64,000 nt of DNA from Elmis aenea (Eukaryota; Arthropoda; Insecta; Coleoptera; Elmidae). Of this stretch, positions 54,961 through 64,000 are shown piece by piece. Under the pieces are notes generated by a model. The model made no database searches, was not told the origin of the DNA, and worked only from the letters and a program-made list of their open reading frames with translations. Numbering within the stretch: position 1 is the first letter of the stretch; each line of letters starts with the position of its first letter. Made by a program: the position numbers and the translations under genes. Location: assembly GCA_947652605.1 (NCBI GenBank), contig OX393579.1:43840970-43904969 (forward strand), written 5' to 3'.

Positions 54961-55691
54961 GGTAAGCCATTCACATCTGGAACATTTAAATATGGAATGT
55001 TCAAATCTGGAAAATGCACGTATAGAATTATTTAAATCTTGACTCGTTCAACGCTGGAATCACTCGACGCAGGAATCACCGATGGAACTATGCAACACGG
55101 GAATCGTTCATCGCTGGAAAGCTCAAATCTTGAATCCAGAATTTAAGAATTTTTGCTGCCCTTTATATTACAACAGCTAAAGTATAATATAATTACAGAA
55201 CACTTAGTTTTATATTTTGTCTTAACTATTGTATAGTGGAAGATAAAAACATCGTGTAAATGGTAGCTCAAGGGCTACAAATGGGGGAAAAGTTGCGTAA
55301 TTATAATGCTTGGTCAATTTCAGAAAGAAAGTTAAAGAATTGACTAAGTATTACAATTACGCAACTTTGCCCCAATTTGTAGCCCTTGAGTTACCATTAA
55401 CACGATGTTTTTATCTTTCACTGTACACTAGTTAAGACAAAATATAAAACGAAGTATTTTGTAATCATATTATACTTTGGCTGTTGTATTATAGAGGGCA
55501 GCAAAAATTTAGATTCCAGATTTGAGCTTTCCAGCGTTGAACGATTTCCGTGTTCCATGGTTCCATCGTTGCATGATTCGCGCGTTGAGTGATTCCAGCG
55601 TTGAACGATTCAAGATTTGAATGATTCTACCGGTGCATTTTCCAGATTTGAACATTCCAAATTTGAATGTTCCAACTTTTCATGCGGCTCC
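54961..55691 (-). mobile_element. Palindromic repeat element, copy 2
   Basis: Inverted relative to copy 1 (6209-6712) and longer because the centre is kept. Long inverted halves share text such as TTGAATCCAGAATTTAAGAA-type stretches and CCTTGAGTTACCATTAACAC, and both sides carry the degenerate GATTCCAGCGTTGAAC units. Left end GGTAAGCCATTCACATCTGG, right end CATGCGGCTCCC: the same two unlike ends as copy 1. No coding capacity. Confidence 0.75.
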
Positions 55692-56245
55692 CATTATAAC
55701 AATAATGGTGTTGCTTATTTACTAAGAATTAATCATCCTTAAATATTTAACGAAACTCTCTACAACTGGACTTAACAACGATCTTCAATAACAGCATTTG
55801 AGATGGTAACAAAGTGATCCATGCAATCATGCAAACAAATAATCGAAGATAAAAGAGTTTTTACGTTAGGTCTTATCAAAAGACTTACAGAGAAAACTTG
55901 TTTCACTTTGTATGTTGTGAAATTGTTTCATAAATATCATCTTTAACTTCTAGTAAAATGTGTAATGTATGGCATTTCGGTAAACACCGCAAAGCATAAA
56001 GCATTTCAAAGGCGCCGTGTGCAACTTAATTTATCGGAGTTTGCAATTTAAATGTAATTGCATTTTGTTATGGTAGTTATTTTGTATTTCTTTAAGTAAT
56101 TAATGTTTCGGCGTTGTAAGTAATGCTTTGTAGCATTCTACATTCGGTTGTGGTTTCGGAATTTTTCATTTTGTTTTCCCATTTTTTTAACACGAGGATA
56201 CCGCAGATGTGGTAGAAAAAAATGTTTGTGGTTTTATACTGTGGT
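55692..56245. other. Unassigned sequence
   Basis: No supported feature. Confidence 0.4.
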
Positions 56246-56480
56246 TATGTATTACAATGCGTCCTCTTCTAGAGGTGTGTGAAAGTTCTCCATCCCCGTC
56301 TGTCTTTCGCTAGCGTTTCCGCTTGCCTCCACTTTAGCTCTTTTTTCTCCCTCTTTTTCTTTTTTTGTCCACACCATCTTTTCATATATTTGTTTTACTA
56401 TTGCACTTTCTTTTATTCTTGTGAGATGACCCATCCATCTAAGCTGGCTCTTTTTAATTTTTCTCCCCATAAAATCTTTC
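56246..56480 (-). pseudogene. LINE C-terminal relic
   Basis: The open frame 56252-56470 reads RKIKKSQLRWMGHLTRIKES then AIVKQIYEKMVW, matching the segment (I.KRRL.W.GH..RM....I...IY) that follows the RT domain in endonuclease-type non-LTR elements. The downstream Lys/Glu-rich part is degraded. Same broad lineage as the relics at 26100, 30840 and 34386. Confidence 0.7.
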
Positions 56481-56639
56481 TTTGAACTTTTATACTGTGC
56501 TCGATTTTATTCCATTATTTAAAATAAGATTTGAATCGGCTAATAACGGGTCAGGTATTTAAACACAATTAGGTAATAATAAATTGTTTTTGTTTTTGCC
56601 CTTTTAGCATATTTATACTTACAATTTACAATTAGTCCT

Positions 56640-56855
56640 TTTTAGACTATACTAATTTGTAACTATTTTTTCGTTAAAGAAAATAGCATGGAATATTTAT
56701 ATAAAAATGTCGTTCAAGAATTTAGCATGGAAAATATGAACCATTTACCTGGTATTTAATTTTTTGATACGAAAACTCTTAATATATTTTGGCTACTTTT
56801 TAGTAACTTTTATTATATTTTGTTGGCAATTTGAGTAACCATGTCAAATGTTTAT
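56640..56855. repeat. Fragment shared with the element at 63003-63553
   Basis: TTTTTCGTTAAAGAAAATAG, ATTTAGCATGGAAAATATGA, GGCTACTTTTTAGTAACTTT and GAGTAACCATGTCAAATG match 63360-63540 in inverted orientation. It appears to be one half of that repeat. Confidence 0.6.
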
Positions 56856-56889
56856 TTATATGTTGATGTTTATTCGTTTATGGGTGCTT

Positions 56890-57411
56890 TTAGGTTGACC
56901 GGGTATCCGGTTTTTACCGGAGTCTCCGGGTTTTAACATCGTTTCTTCGGGTTACGGGTTTTATTATGATTTCTCCGGGTTTCGTGATAGTACCAAAAAT
57001 TAACTTTACCGAAAAAACAGTACCTATACAAAAAATTATATCAAAGTATAACCGTGAGTCGAATATATCAATGAAAACAAGAAATACGATTGTATTGTCT
57101 ATCTCTCTTTTTCTAAATACTATGTTCACGCTTTGATTTTGAATGTTATTATTCCGGTAAGTCGCGTAATTCGCCTTGTTTTTAAATTTATTTATTACGT
57201 CGTAGTAGGTATATCCATAAAATAAAATGTTGTAATTTGCTTGTTTTTTTTTTATGTATCAACATCGCATATTTTCCACTAAGGATGTTTCTTTTTATTA
57301 CGAATTAAAATCCCGGAAAACTAAAACCAAAAATTAAGGTGTATTTCCTAACTTCCCTGCGCCCCTGTCATCGTCCGTGGGTTTACATAAACAGAAATCT
57401 GGTCACCCTTG
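56890..57411. mobile_element. Decayed hAT-like element
   Basis: The left TAGGTTGACCGGGTATCC and the right, inverted, CAAGGGTGACCAGATTTC form an imperfect end pair of a type common in hAT MITEs. CCGGG text recurs near the left end (56900-56985). No matching flanks were found, so confidence is limited. Confidence 0.4.
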
Positions 57412-57779
57412 TGTTTATACATATTTACAAATGAATAGAAAACTACTACTTATTGCTGCAGCACCATTAATAATGTTACTAAACAATCAATAACGAACCT
57501 AACCCATAAATGACATGCTGTCAGATACAACTATGCATGTATCAAGAAGAGCTAAAGTCAACAACTATGCTAATCATGTTTAACCTGTATTGCGTACCTA
57601 GTAGTTAATAGTTATTGTAGAATTTATTTACCTATATTTATGACTGATAATATAATTTTGAAGATTAACATCGATTTGAAAAATTTACGTCGAAAACGTT
57701 TTTCTCCTTAAAAGCCACCTCCCAGTCCATGCACTTTTGTTGTTGTTTTATTATCGATAATGCTGAAAAAATAACAACA
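57412..57779. other. Unassigned sequence
   Basis: No supported feature. Confidence 0.4.
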
Positions 57780-58052
57780 CAAGCTATCTTTTTTTTTTTT
57801 TAAATTGAGAGTTTAGGGACGCTTCGACAACTGGGGTCACTAGCGTCCGGGAGGAGGGGGCGGGGAACAAGGAAAGGGTGGTAAGGTAAGGGTAGGTGGA
57901 AGTACTATCACAGCATTTGCCTATAGTAGGTAGGGGAAACCACCTGAAACCCCTACAATGACTGACGGCCGCGGGATTCGAACCCACGCCTCCCGATTTT
58001 ACTCGCTAGGTTGCATACCAACCAGCCACCGAGCTCGGTCAAGCTATCTTTT
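57780..58052 (-). mobile_element. tRNA-derived SINE
   Basis: On the minus strand the insert starts at 58039 with a tRNA-like head: GAGCTCGGTGGCTGGTTGG holds an A-box-like block, and GGGTTCGAATCCCGC (about 57975) holds an intact B box (GGTTCGAATCC), the pair used by RNA polymerase III. A tRNA-unrelated body follows and it ends in a run of about 12-14 A before 57793. A 13-bp duplication, CAAGCTATCTTTT, flanks it (57780-57792 and 58040-58052), as expected for LINE-driven retroposition. I cannot name the parent tRNA with confidence. Confidence 0.9.
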
Positions 58053-58159
58053 GACACGAAATCGTTTAATGCTTTACTAAAACTGAACGTTTTGTTAATA
58101 AATAATGATCGTTTGAGGCAAATGTAGTTTGTCAATCTTTAGTGACAGTATTGACAATA

Positions 58160-59099
58160 TACAGGGTGTTTTGTAAAAAATGCGAAAAAAGTCGGAAGGT
58201 AATTTCTTATCAAAAATTAAGGGGCCTTTTAGATAAAATTTGTTCCTTAGACGTCTCCTTACGGAGTTACACCCCCCCCCTAAAGGGGAGCGGTAAAATT
58301 GGGTTTTTATTTAATGTCTCAAATTTGGAGAAATGTAGGAGAATGATATTTGGTAGATGTCTTAAACTTGTTAAAAGGTTTCCCATCGTAATATTTTCAA
58401 TTATCTTCCACCTTCACAGGGGGCTGGAAAGTGCGACCCCTGTTGGTGAAAGCTTTATTTAGATATTTTTAAATTTCTTAGTTTCTCTCGTAAACCTGCA
58501 GTTTTTGAGTAAAAAATGAAATGAGTAAACATAAACCATCAAATATTCTAATGTAAACCGTTTTAGCGTTGTCACCGCGTAAACGTCAGAATGAATTACA
58601 CCCGTCAATTCTACCCAATATGAACATAAACAAAACATGGCAACCACCAAAATGAATCGTTTTATAATGGTGCATGTTCAGTTATATTATTTTTTACTCA
58701 AAAACTGTAGGTTTTACGAGAAAAGTTAAAGAATAAAAAAAATTCTAAATAAATCAAGCTTTCATGACAAACATTTTAAATTGCAAAGTTTCAACCCACC
58801 AAAAAGTTCTGATAAAAAAAACAACAGGGGTCACACTTTTCACCCCCCTGTGAAGATGTGGAGATGATTGAAAATATTACTATGGGAAACCTATTAATAA
58901 GTATAACACATCTGCCAAATATCATTCTCCTACATTTATCCAAATTTGAGAAATAAAATATAAACCTAATTTTACAGCTCCCCTCTAGGGGGTTGTAACT
59001 CCGAAAGGAGACGTCTAAGAAAAACATTTTATCTTATAAAGACCTCACTTAATTTGCGATAAGGAATCACCTCCCGTCTTTTTTACGAGACCCCCTGTA
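58160..59099. mobile_element. CAGGGTG-tip foldback element (family B), full copy
   Basis: The element is 58162-59097 (936 bp) flanked by TA. Tips CAGGGTGTTTTGTAAAAAAT and the inverted ACGAGACCCCCTG. Arms of about 300 bp include a GACGTCTCCTTACGG / GGAGACGTCTAAG pair and CAGGGGGCTG / CACCCCCCTGTG. Runs of C occur near 58269. The 106-codon plus-strand ORF (58142-58462) and its 78-codon mirror are readings of the arms. Confidence 0.88.
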
Positions 59100-60145
59100 T
59101 ATTGATCGTCTGAAGGCTCCTTAAATCCAACGCCTGAGAACAACTTATTGGTGAATCACACACAAAAAAATTGAAAGTCTGTTTTTCTACTCTGCTTCTG
59201 AATGTTCCACGAAAAGTGTTGATAAATCAAATCAGAACTTTATCAGATCTTCGACGCCGCTTATAATAAAATAAACGCGATCGTGTCCGCGAACAGCATG
59301 AGTTATTTTTTTTTTAAATCGTTAACAAATGAATACTGAAAGCAGATCATTTGTCTAAACCACACTATAAAAAATAGTTGGCTTTCAACACTAAGAAAGC
59401 AGCTGGCCAATCTCGCATGCCACGAATGTAACATTATTTCTTGGTACAATAAAGTTGTGAACCGTTTATTTATTTATTTTAACGCTGCATTTGTTTATGC
59501 AGTACATCGACGTATTATGACTTAATGTTTTGCAAGTAAAATTTATTAATAGCCATTAATGATATTTTAAGCAGTAGACATGCCAACTACGACTATATTT
59601 AACCTAAACTTCATATTATATTATTTATAACTTTTGAGATGCCATGTGCCAAAGTTAACCTTCATCGTTTTCACACGTATTTTACTTTATCAAAGCAACC
59701 CGTTTTAAAGTGTTGACGTAATGTATAGCTACAGATTATTTATATTTTTAAAAGCACTTAAATATTTCTTTTTTACGTAAAAAAAATGCATGTTAGAATT
59801 GGATTGTAATGTGTCCTTAAAATATGTACTATATTTTAGTCGCTTCCTTGGCAGAATAATGATCAACTTTCCAAGGTCATTTGTTAGGACATCTTAATAA
59901 TACATTTGTAATTATTTTATTTTGGTAAATTTCATTGATATCAATATAATTTTTTTTATGCAATAGAGAAAAATTTTCTTGATTTAATGTCATTAAGTTA
60001 ACTTTAATTTGCAGGTTGGGAATTGCTGTGACATGTTGTGTTGGGAAAAATTACACAACCCTAAAAATGTGGAAAAGTATCTTTCAATGTTACGAAATTA
60101 GTTAATTCGAAACCCAGAATTCAACGCAGTCTGAAAAATGCCTTG
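59100..60145. other. Unassigned sequence
   Basis: About 1 kb without a supported feature. Confidence 0.4.
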
Positions 60146-60337
60146 GTTACCCCCAGTGGCGTAGCGAGGGTAAATGGCGCCCGGGGCATATTATTTTTTT
60201 GCGCCCCCCCTCTCGTCCGTATTTTTATTGTAGTTTGTGAGTTTCAAGTAAAACATTGTTGTGTTATTTATTCAAATATGTTGTAATGAAAATAAAAACA
60301 GACTTTAAAATAATAATGGCATTTTAGTTTTCTGGCC

Positions 60338-61831
60338 TTAACCCGTTAACGCCCAGTGTCCTATTTGTAGGACAATATTTTAATTTTTTTTTGCGCCTTC
60401 TTCCGGCATATACAAACATTTACCGCACTCGCCACATTGAAAGGAACACGTGTAAGCTTCCTTCTCTTGGATTAGTTTACGAGAATTATTTTGCACCATG
60501 GTGTAGAATAAATGTAAACACCACCTATTTGCGAGAATAGTGCGCGGTAATACATCTATAGTGCCCTTGACAACAATAACCCTGGTAATAATTTTTTTTT
60601 TGCAGTTATGATATGCCAATAAACGTAACTAATTATGTAAACTATCATTTTTGGTCGATTTTCACCGAAGCTTTTTCCCAGAGTTAGCAAATCTCAGTGT
60701 CCTATAAATATGACGCTGGGATTGGCAAGCACCTGAGCCATGTATACAATGTGTGAATTTTCATTACAGGTTTTTAACTTATCACACAAATTATGAATAG
60801 ACAAGTTTTTAAAACTTTGGAAGAGGCTTGGGAATATTGTATTTCAAGTAATGAAACAAATTTACTAGGTAACGTGCCTGATGAAAAATTGTGTGAACTG
60901 AAAGAAGCTTTAGCTGATTTGATATCGGTCAGTATTTTTGAACAGCTTTTTGACAGTCACGTTTATCAAATGATAGTAGACGAAACAATCCGTTACGCAT
61001 CAAGGCAAAAAATAAACATGACTTTTCTATAACTGCAGATGAAATAAAAATGTTTTTCGGATTCCTCATATTCACCGGCTATCACACACTGCCAAGCGAG
61101 AGAGACTATTGATCTGATGACGACGATTTAGAAGTAGCTTTAGTTCGCAAAGTGTCCAATAAAATCGACAAAAGAACTTGAAAAGGCTGCAAGAGGAACA
61201 TATGATTTTCAGTTCGATCAAAAAAATAAGATTTTAGTTGTTAAATGGAACGACAACAAATGCGTGTCTCTGGCAACAAATTTTGATACCGTGGAACCAT
61301 TAGCTTCAGCTCCTCGATGGAGTAGGAAAAAAAAAACGTGTCGCATTTCCTCAACCGAGAGTAATCCATTATTATAATAAGTACATGGGAGGTGTGGATC
61401 AGCACGATTGGTTGCTAGAAAAACATTCAATTTCTGTTAGAGGGAAAAAATGGAACGCTCACGTTTTGGGGCAAGTGCAATGAAAAATTATGCACAACTT
61501 GTTTTTTCACAATACCATAAAAACAATTAAATTTTAAATATTTTTTTAAAGAATTATTTCATTCATTATTGTTTCTTTTCAGTTAAGACTTTATCATTAC
61601 TTATTATAGCTATTTCTATTTTTTACTGCAATATAAATTAGTTTTCAATTTATCGTATAAATATATCTCTCCTTCCCAGCGTCCTATCCATATGACAGCC
61701 CCTAGCACATGAACTAGTGGGAGTATTAAATTTTGGCAGGTACCAACGTCTTTAGAAGACCACAAATAGCAAATTATCTGAAATTCATATAGGTGTGACA
61801 GAAAAAATGTATTTGGGCGTTAATGGGTTAA
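60338..61831 (+). mobile_element. piggyBac element, internally deleted
   Basis: The element is 60342-61827 (1486 bp), flanked by TTAA (60338-60341 and 61828-61831). Tips CCCGTTAACGCCCA and CCCATTAACGCCCA differ at one base. GTCCTAT...GACA blocks near both ends (60358, 60700 and 61681) are inverted or repeated. It encodes a broken transposase on the plus strand. A full-length piggyBac is about 2.4 kb, so about 1 kb is missing. Confidence 0.9.
60793..61490 (+). pseudogene. piggyBac transposase relic
   Basis: An open frame of 79 codons from Met 60793 includes SIFEQLFDSHVYQMIVDETI, the N-terminal region of the PGBD/DDE_Tnp_1_7 family. It continues out of frame with TADEIKMFFGFLIFTGYHTL and NKIDKRT up to about 61180. 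Then there is a deletion that removed the first two catalytic Asp. TYDFQFDQKNKILVVKWNDN, VSLATNFDTVEPLA and, in another frame, YYNKYMGGVDQHDWLLEKHS follow; the Asp of MGGVD is the third catalytic residue. The C-terminal Cys-rich domain is absent. Inactive. Confidence 0.85.
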
Positions 61832-61983
61832 ATAAGTAAAATTAACGCAAAAATATTTTGTCTTCGCAGCGCCCCCCCAAGACTGGCGCCCGGGGCATCG
61901 ATACCCCCCCATTTGCCCCCCCCCCGTCGCTACGCCACTGGTTACCCGTAAAAGTTTTTTTATTATTAAATTTTGAACCAATA

Positions 61984-62890
61984 TACACAGTGTTTACAAA
62001 AAGTAACGTAACGGATCAATATCTCGTCTTGTGACAACTTTACAAAAAAAAAGTTGTTGGTGGTCATTTGTTTTGTTTTTGCGCACCGATACGTCACTTT
62101 GTTTTTTTTTTTAAATAGAACACCCAGTATATTTTATAATTTTTAAATATAAAATTGGATTATCTTTTAAAAATATATAAGTTTTATGTATCTAAAATCA
62201 GTCGTTTTGGAGTTATCATAGTTTTTATGAAAATTTTAACAGAAACAGGAGTCTTAAAAAATTATATTATTCCACAACTTGGCTGTGTCAGAACGAATTA
62301 CTTTGAAACTTTGAAGGACAATAGTGTCGTAGTGATTTTTGTTTGACTAGTTAAAATTTTAAAATAATACACTGGGTGTTTATATGCCCGGTTCATTTAG
62401 TTAAACTTCAAACACGGATCAGTTGTTTTAAATGGAACACCCTATATATTTTTACATTTTCTTATTGATAATGTAATTATCGTCAAAAACTATTAAAGTT
62501 TAATTACTTCTAACATCAATATTTCTCGAGTTGCGGTTTTCTTGATAGTTAACGGATACAAACACAATATTTAATAGCATTAAAGTAGTAGGCTTTTAAA
62601 ATATCCCAAAAATTTGTTTTAAATGTCAAATGCAGCTCTATTTTCATCTTGTGACTTTATTTTTCATTGTGTTTATAATTAATTTTAAGTGAAATACAAT
62701 ATCGATTACATTTTGGTTTTGTTTTATGGAGAAGAGCATAAAAATTATTTATTTATTTAAAAAACCTTGTGTTGAAAGTAATTTAAGGTTATGTAATAAA
62801 TGGCCACTAACAACTTTTATGCTAAACGTTTTTTATATAGTTGTCAGAAGACAATTGATCCGTTGCGTTACTTTTTGTGCACACTGTACA
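61984..62890. mobile_element. TIR element with CAGTGT...AAGTAACG ends
   Basis: The element is 61988-62886 (899 bp). Inverted repeats of about 33 bp with three mismatches (ACAAAAAGTAACGTAACGG left, ACAAAAAGTAACGCAACGG right). Both ends are followed by TACA (61984-61987 and 62887-62890), a 4-bp repeat, or TA with asymmetric tips. AACACCCAGTATATTTT-like and AACACCCTATATAT-like tips recur inside (near 62120, 62373, 62435), recalling the CAGGGTG group. No transposase. Confidence 0.7.
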
Positions 62891-63002
62891 ATAAACATTG
62901 GTATTTTATATTCAGTCTAATTTTTGAATTGTAAACAATTTTTCCTATGAACTTTTTTTGTTATTAAAATAAGGACTCGTTACTTTTGCGAATATTTCTA
63001 AA

Positions 63003-63553
63003 GTATGTTTTATACTATACTATTTTTTCGTTTAAGAAAATCGTATACGATTTTCTAGTACGGTGTCAATCAGAAATTAAAAATCTTGAACGAAAAATTC
63101 GTACGAAATTACTACCTGCCCTAAATCCGTCCAATTTTAGCATGCGCGCATGCGTATTCTACTGTAACTGTATCTGACCGCATGCCATTTGTGGCTTAAG
63201 TTAACTGAAACAATCAAACGATGTTAAATACTACTTAATACCGTTATCTCTCACAATTTATTTTGTAGGAATAAATATGTAGAATGGAACAAGCGTTAAA
63301 TATACGTTAAATTTGAAAATGATTCGCTTTCTGTTCTGATCAAATTGAACATTTGACATGGTTACTCAAGGTGCCAACAAAATATGATAAAAGTTACTAA
63401 AAAGTAACCAAAATATATTGGAGTTTTCGTACCAAAAAATAGTACAATGTAAATGGTTCATATTTTCCATGATAAATTCTCGAACGAAATTTTTGTATTA
63501 AAAATCGAATACGATTTTCTTAAACGAAAAAATAGTATAGTATAAAACAGACA
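63003..63553. mobile_element. TIR element with TTTATACTATACTATTTTTT ends
   Basis: About 50-bp inverted arms with few mismatches (CGTTTAAGAAAATCGTATAC at the left; complement near 63505-63553). The interior has two small ORFs with no recognisable domain. A related half lies at 56640-56855. No target duplication was determined. Confidence 0.6.
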
Positions 63554-64000
63554 TAAAATCGCTAAAATCTAGTGACTTCAATTAATTATTCGCGGAGTAT
63601 TGTAATTACCGACATAACCTAAAAATTGTTCGAATTTTGATCACCCAATACAGTTAAAGAAAATGCGTCAAATCCAGTTCAAAGTGGTTGCATATCTCAT
63701 TTGTTTATTAGATTTGCTATTTAACAGTTAATGCTACTTTTATTTATTTTGTTAAAATTTGTAGTTAGTTTAAAAATATATTTGCGTTACTCTTTATCAA
63801 ACCATTTAAAACACCTTCGTTTGTTTTTGCCCGAGAAATATTTATTGTTTTTCGTGTGTTTTTTGTTTTGTTTTGTGTTTGTCAAGAATAGTTTAGAAAG
63901 TGTTACGATCAAATCGAGTATGTAACATCCTGAATGACTGCCAACGAGTCTAATTAAGATGCCCACACTGATATTCATTGAATTCAAGTATTTTCCGTTA
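63554..64000. other. Unassigned sequence to the window end
   Basis: AT-rich; the small ORFs on both strands near 63731-63987 overlap each other and are hydrophobic, low-complexity or Lys-rich, without a recognised domain. Confidence 0.4.

Larger units (their letters stand above)
60146..61948. mobile_element. hAT-type MITE (CAGTGGCGTAGCGA) interrupted by piggyBac
   Basis: The element is 60154-61940. Perfect 14-bp inverted tips CAGTGGCGTAGCGA. Flanks GTTACCCC (60146-60153) and GTTACCCG (61941-61948) agree in seven of eight bases, the 8-bp duplication of hAT. Without the nested element it would be only about 300 bp, with GGCGCCCGGGGCAT and C-rich runs near both ends. Confidence 0.9.

Noticed and set aside
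57953..58039. Possible tRNA gene on the minus strand
   Set aside because: B box is good but no cloverleaf closes properly; the poly-A tail and 13-bp duplications show a SINE head, not a tRNA gene.
1..64000. CRISPR arrays, operons, ribosome-binding sites
   Set aside because: The content (LINEs, SINE, hAT, mariner, Harbinger, piggyBac) is eukaryotic; no regularly spaced repeat-spacer array or bacterial gene layout exists.

Overview
This window looks like a piece of a large, AT-rich insect nuclear genome. A beetle seems plausible but the sequence does not decide it. I could not recognise a single host protein-coding gene, rRNA gene or functional tRNA gene. Almost everything interpretable is transposable-element material, so the window is probably intergenic or intronic DNA. 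Short exons of an intron-rich gene could still be hidden in the unassigned stretches.

Layout. 1-8.5 kb: a piggyBac-type MITE (646-1119); a 2.96-kb TTA-flanked DNA transposon with a broken DDE transposase (1470-4426) inside an older dispersed repeat; palindromic MITEs; a LINE tail; and a TIR element. 8.6-16.4 kb: a nearly intact hAT transposon (8638-11213) with a BED-finger ORF and a catalytic ORF split at a 13-A run; a mariner-like deletion derivative; a hAT relic carrying an (ATATCG)n-rich hAT MITE; and a foldback element. 16.5-24 kb: a PIF/Harbinger-like deletion derivative loaded with four nested insertions, then a foldback element with a 441-bp tandem duplication. 24-36 kb: LINE relics of two lineages, a tRNA-free stretch of decayed repeats, and mariner relics. 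36.7-45.8 kb: a hAT MITE whose target-site duplication was split by a foldback element, a 1.8-kb concentric palindrome, two mariners and a GCTCC-rich hAT-like MITE. 47.7-49.4 kb: a second Harbinger copy lacking three of the nested insertions. 50.7-64 kb: TIR elements, a GTTCGCGAAC-rich MITE with a MADF fragment, a tRNA-derived SINE with 13-bp target duplications, and a piggyBac element nested inside a hAT-type MITE.

How the parts relate. The window works as a self-contained insertion chronology. The two Harbinger copies, and the two copies of the dispersed repeat at 1.15 and 23.6 kb, supply empty sites that fix the ends and target duplications of four other elements. The hAT at 8.6 kb is a plausible parent of the non-autonomous hAT at 17.8 kb. 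At least six foldback families that look unrelated inside share the same tip, CAGGGTG, at TA targets. The candidate system I find most interesting is this foldback group, especially the concentric palindrome at 41.4-43.2 kb. Next are the 2.96-kb element with an unusually long catalytic spacing and the hAT whose two ORFs are joined only by a homopolymer frameshift.
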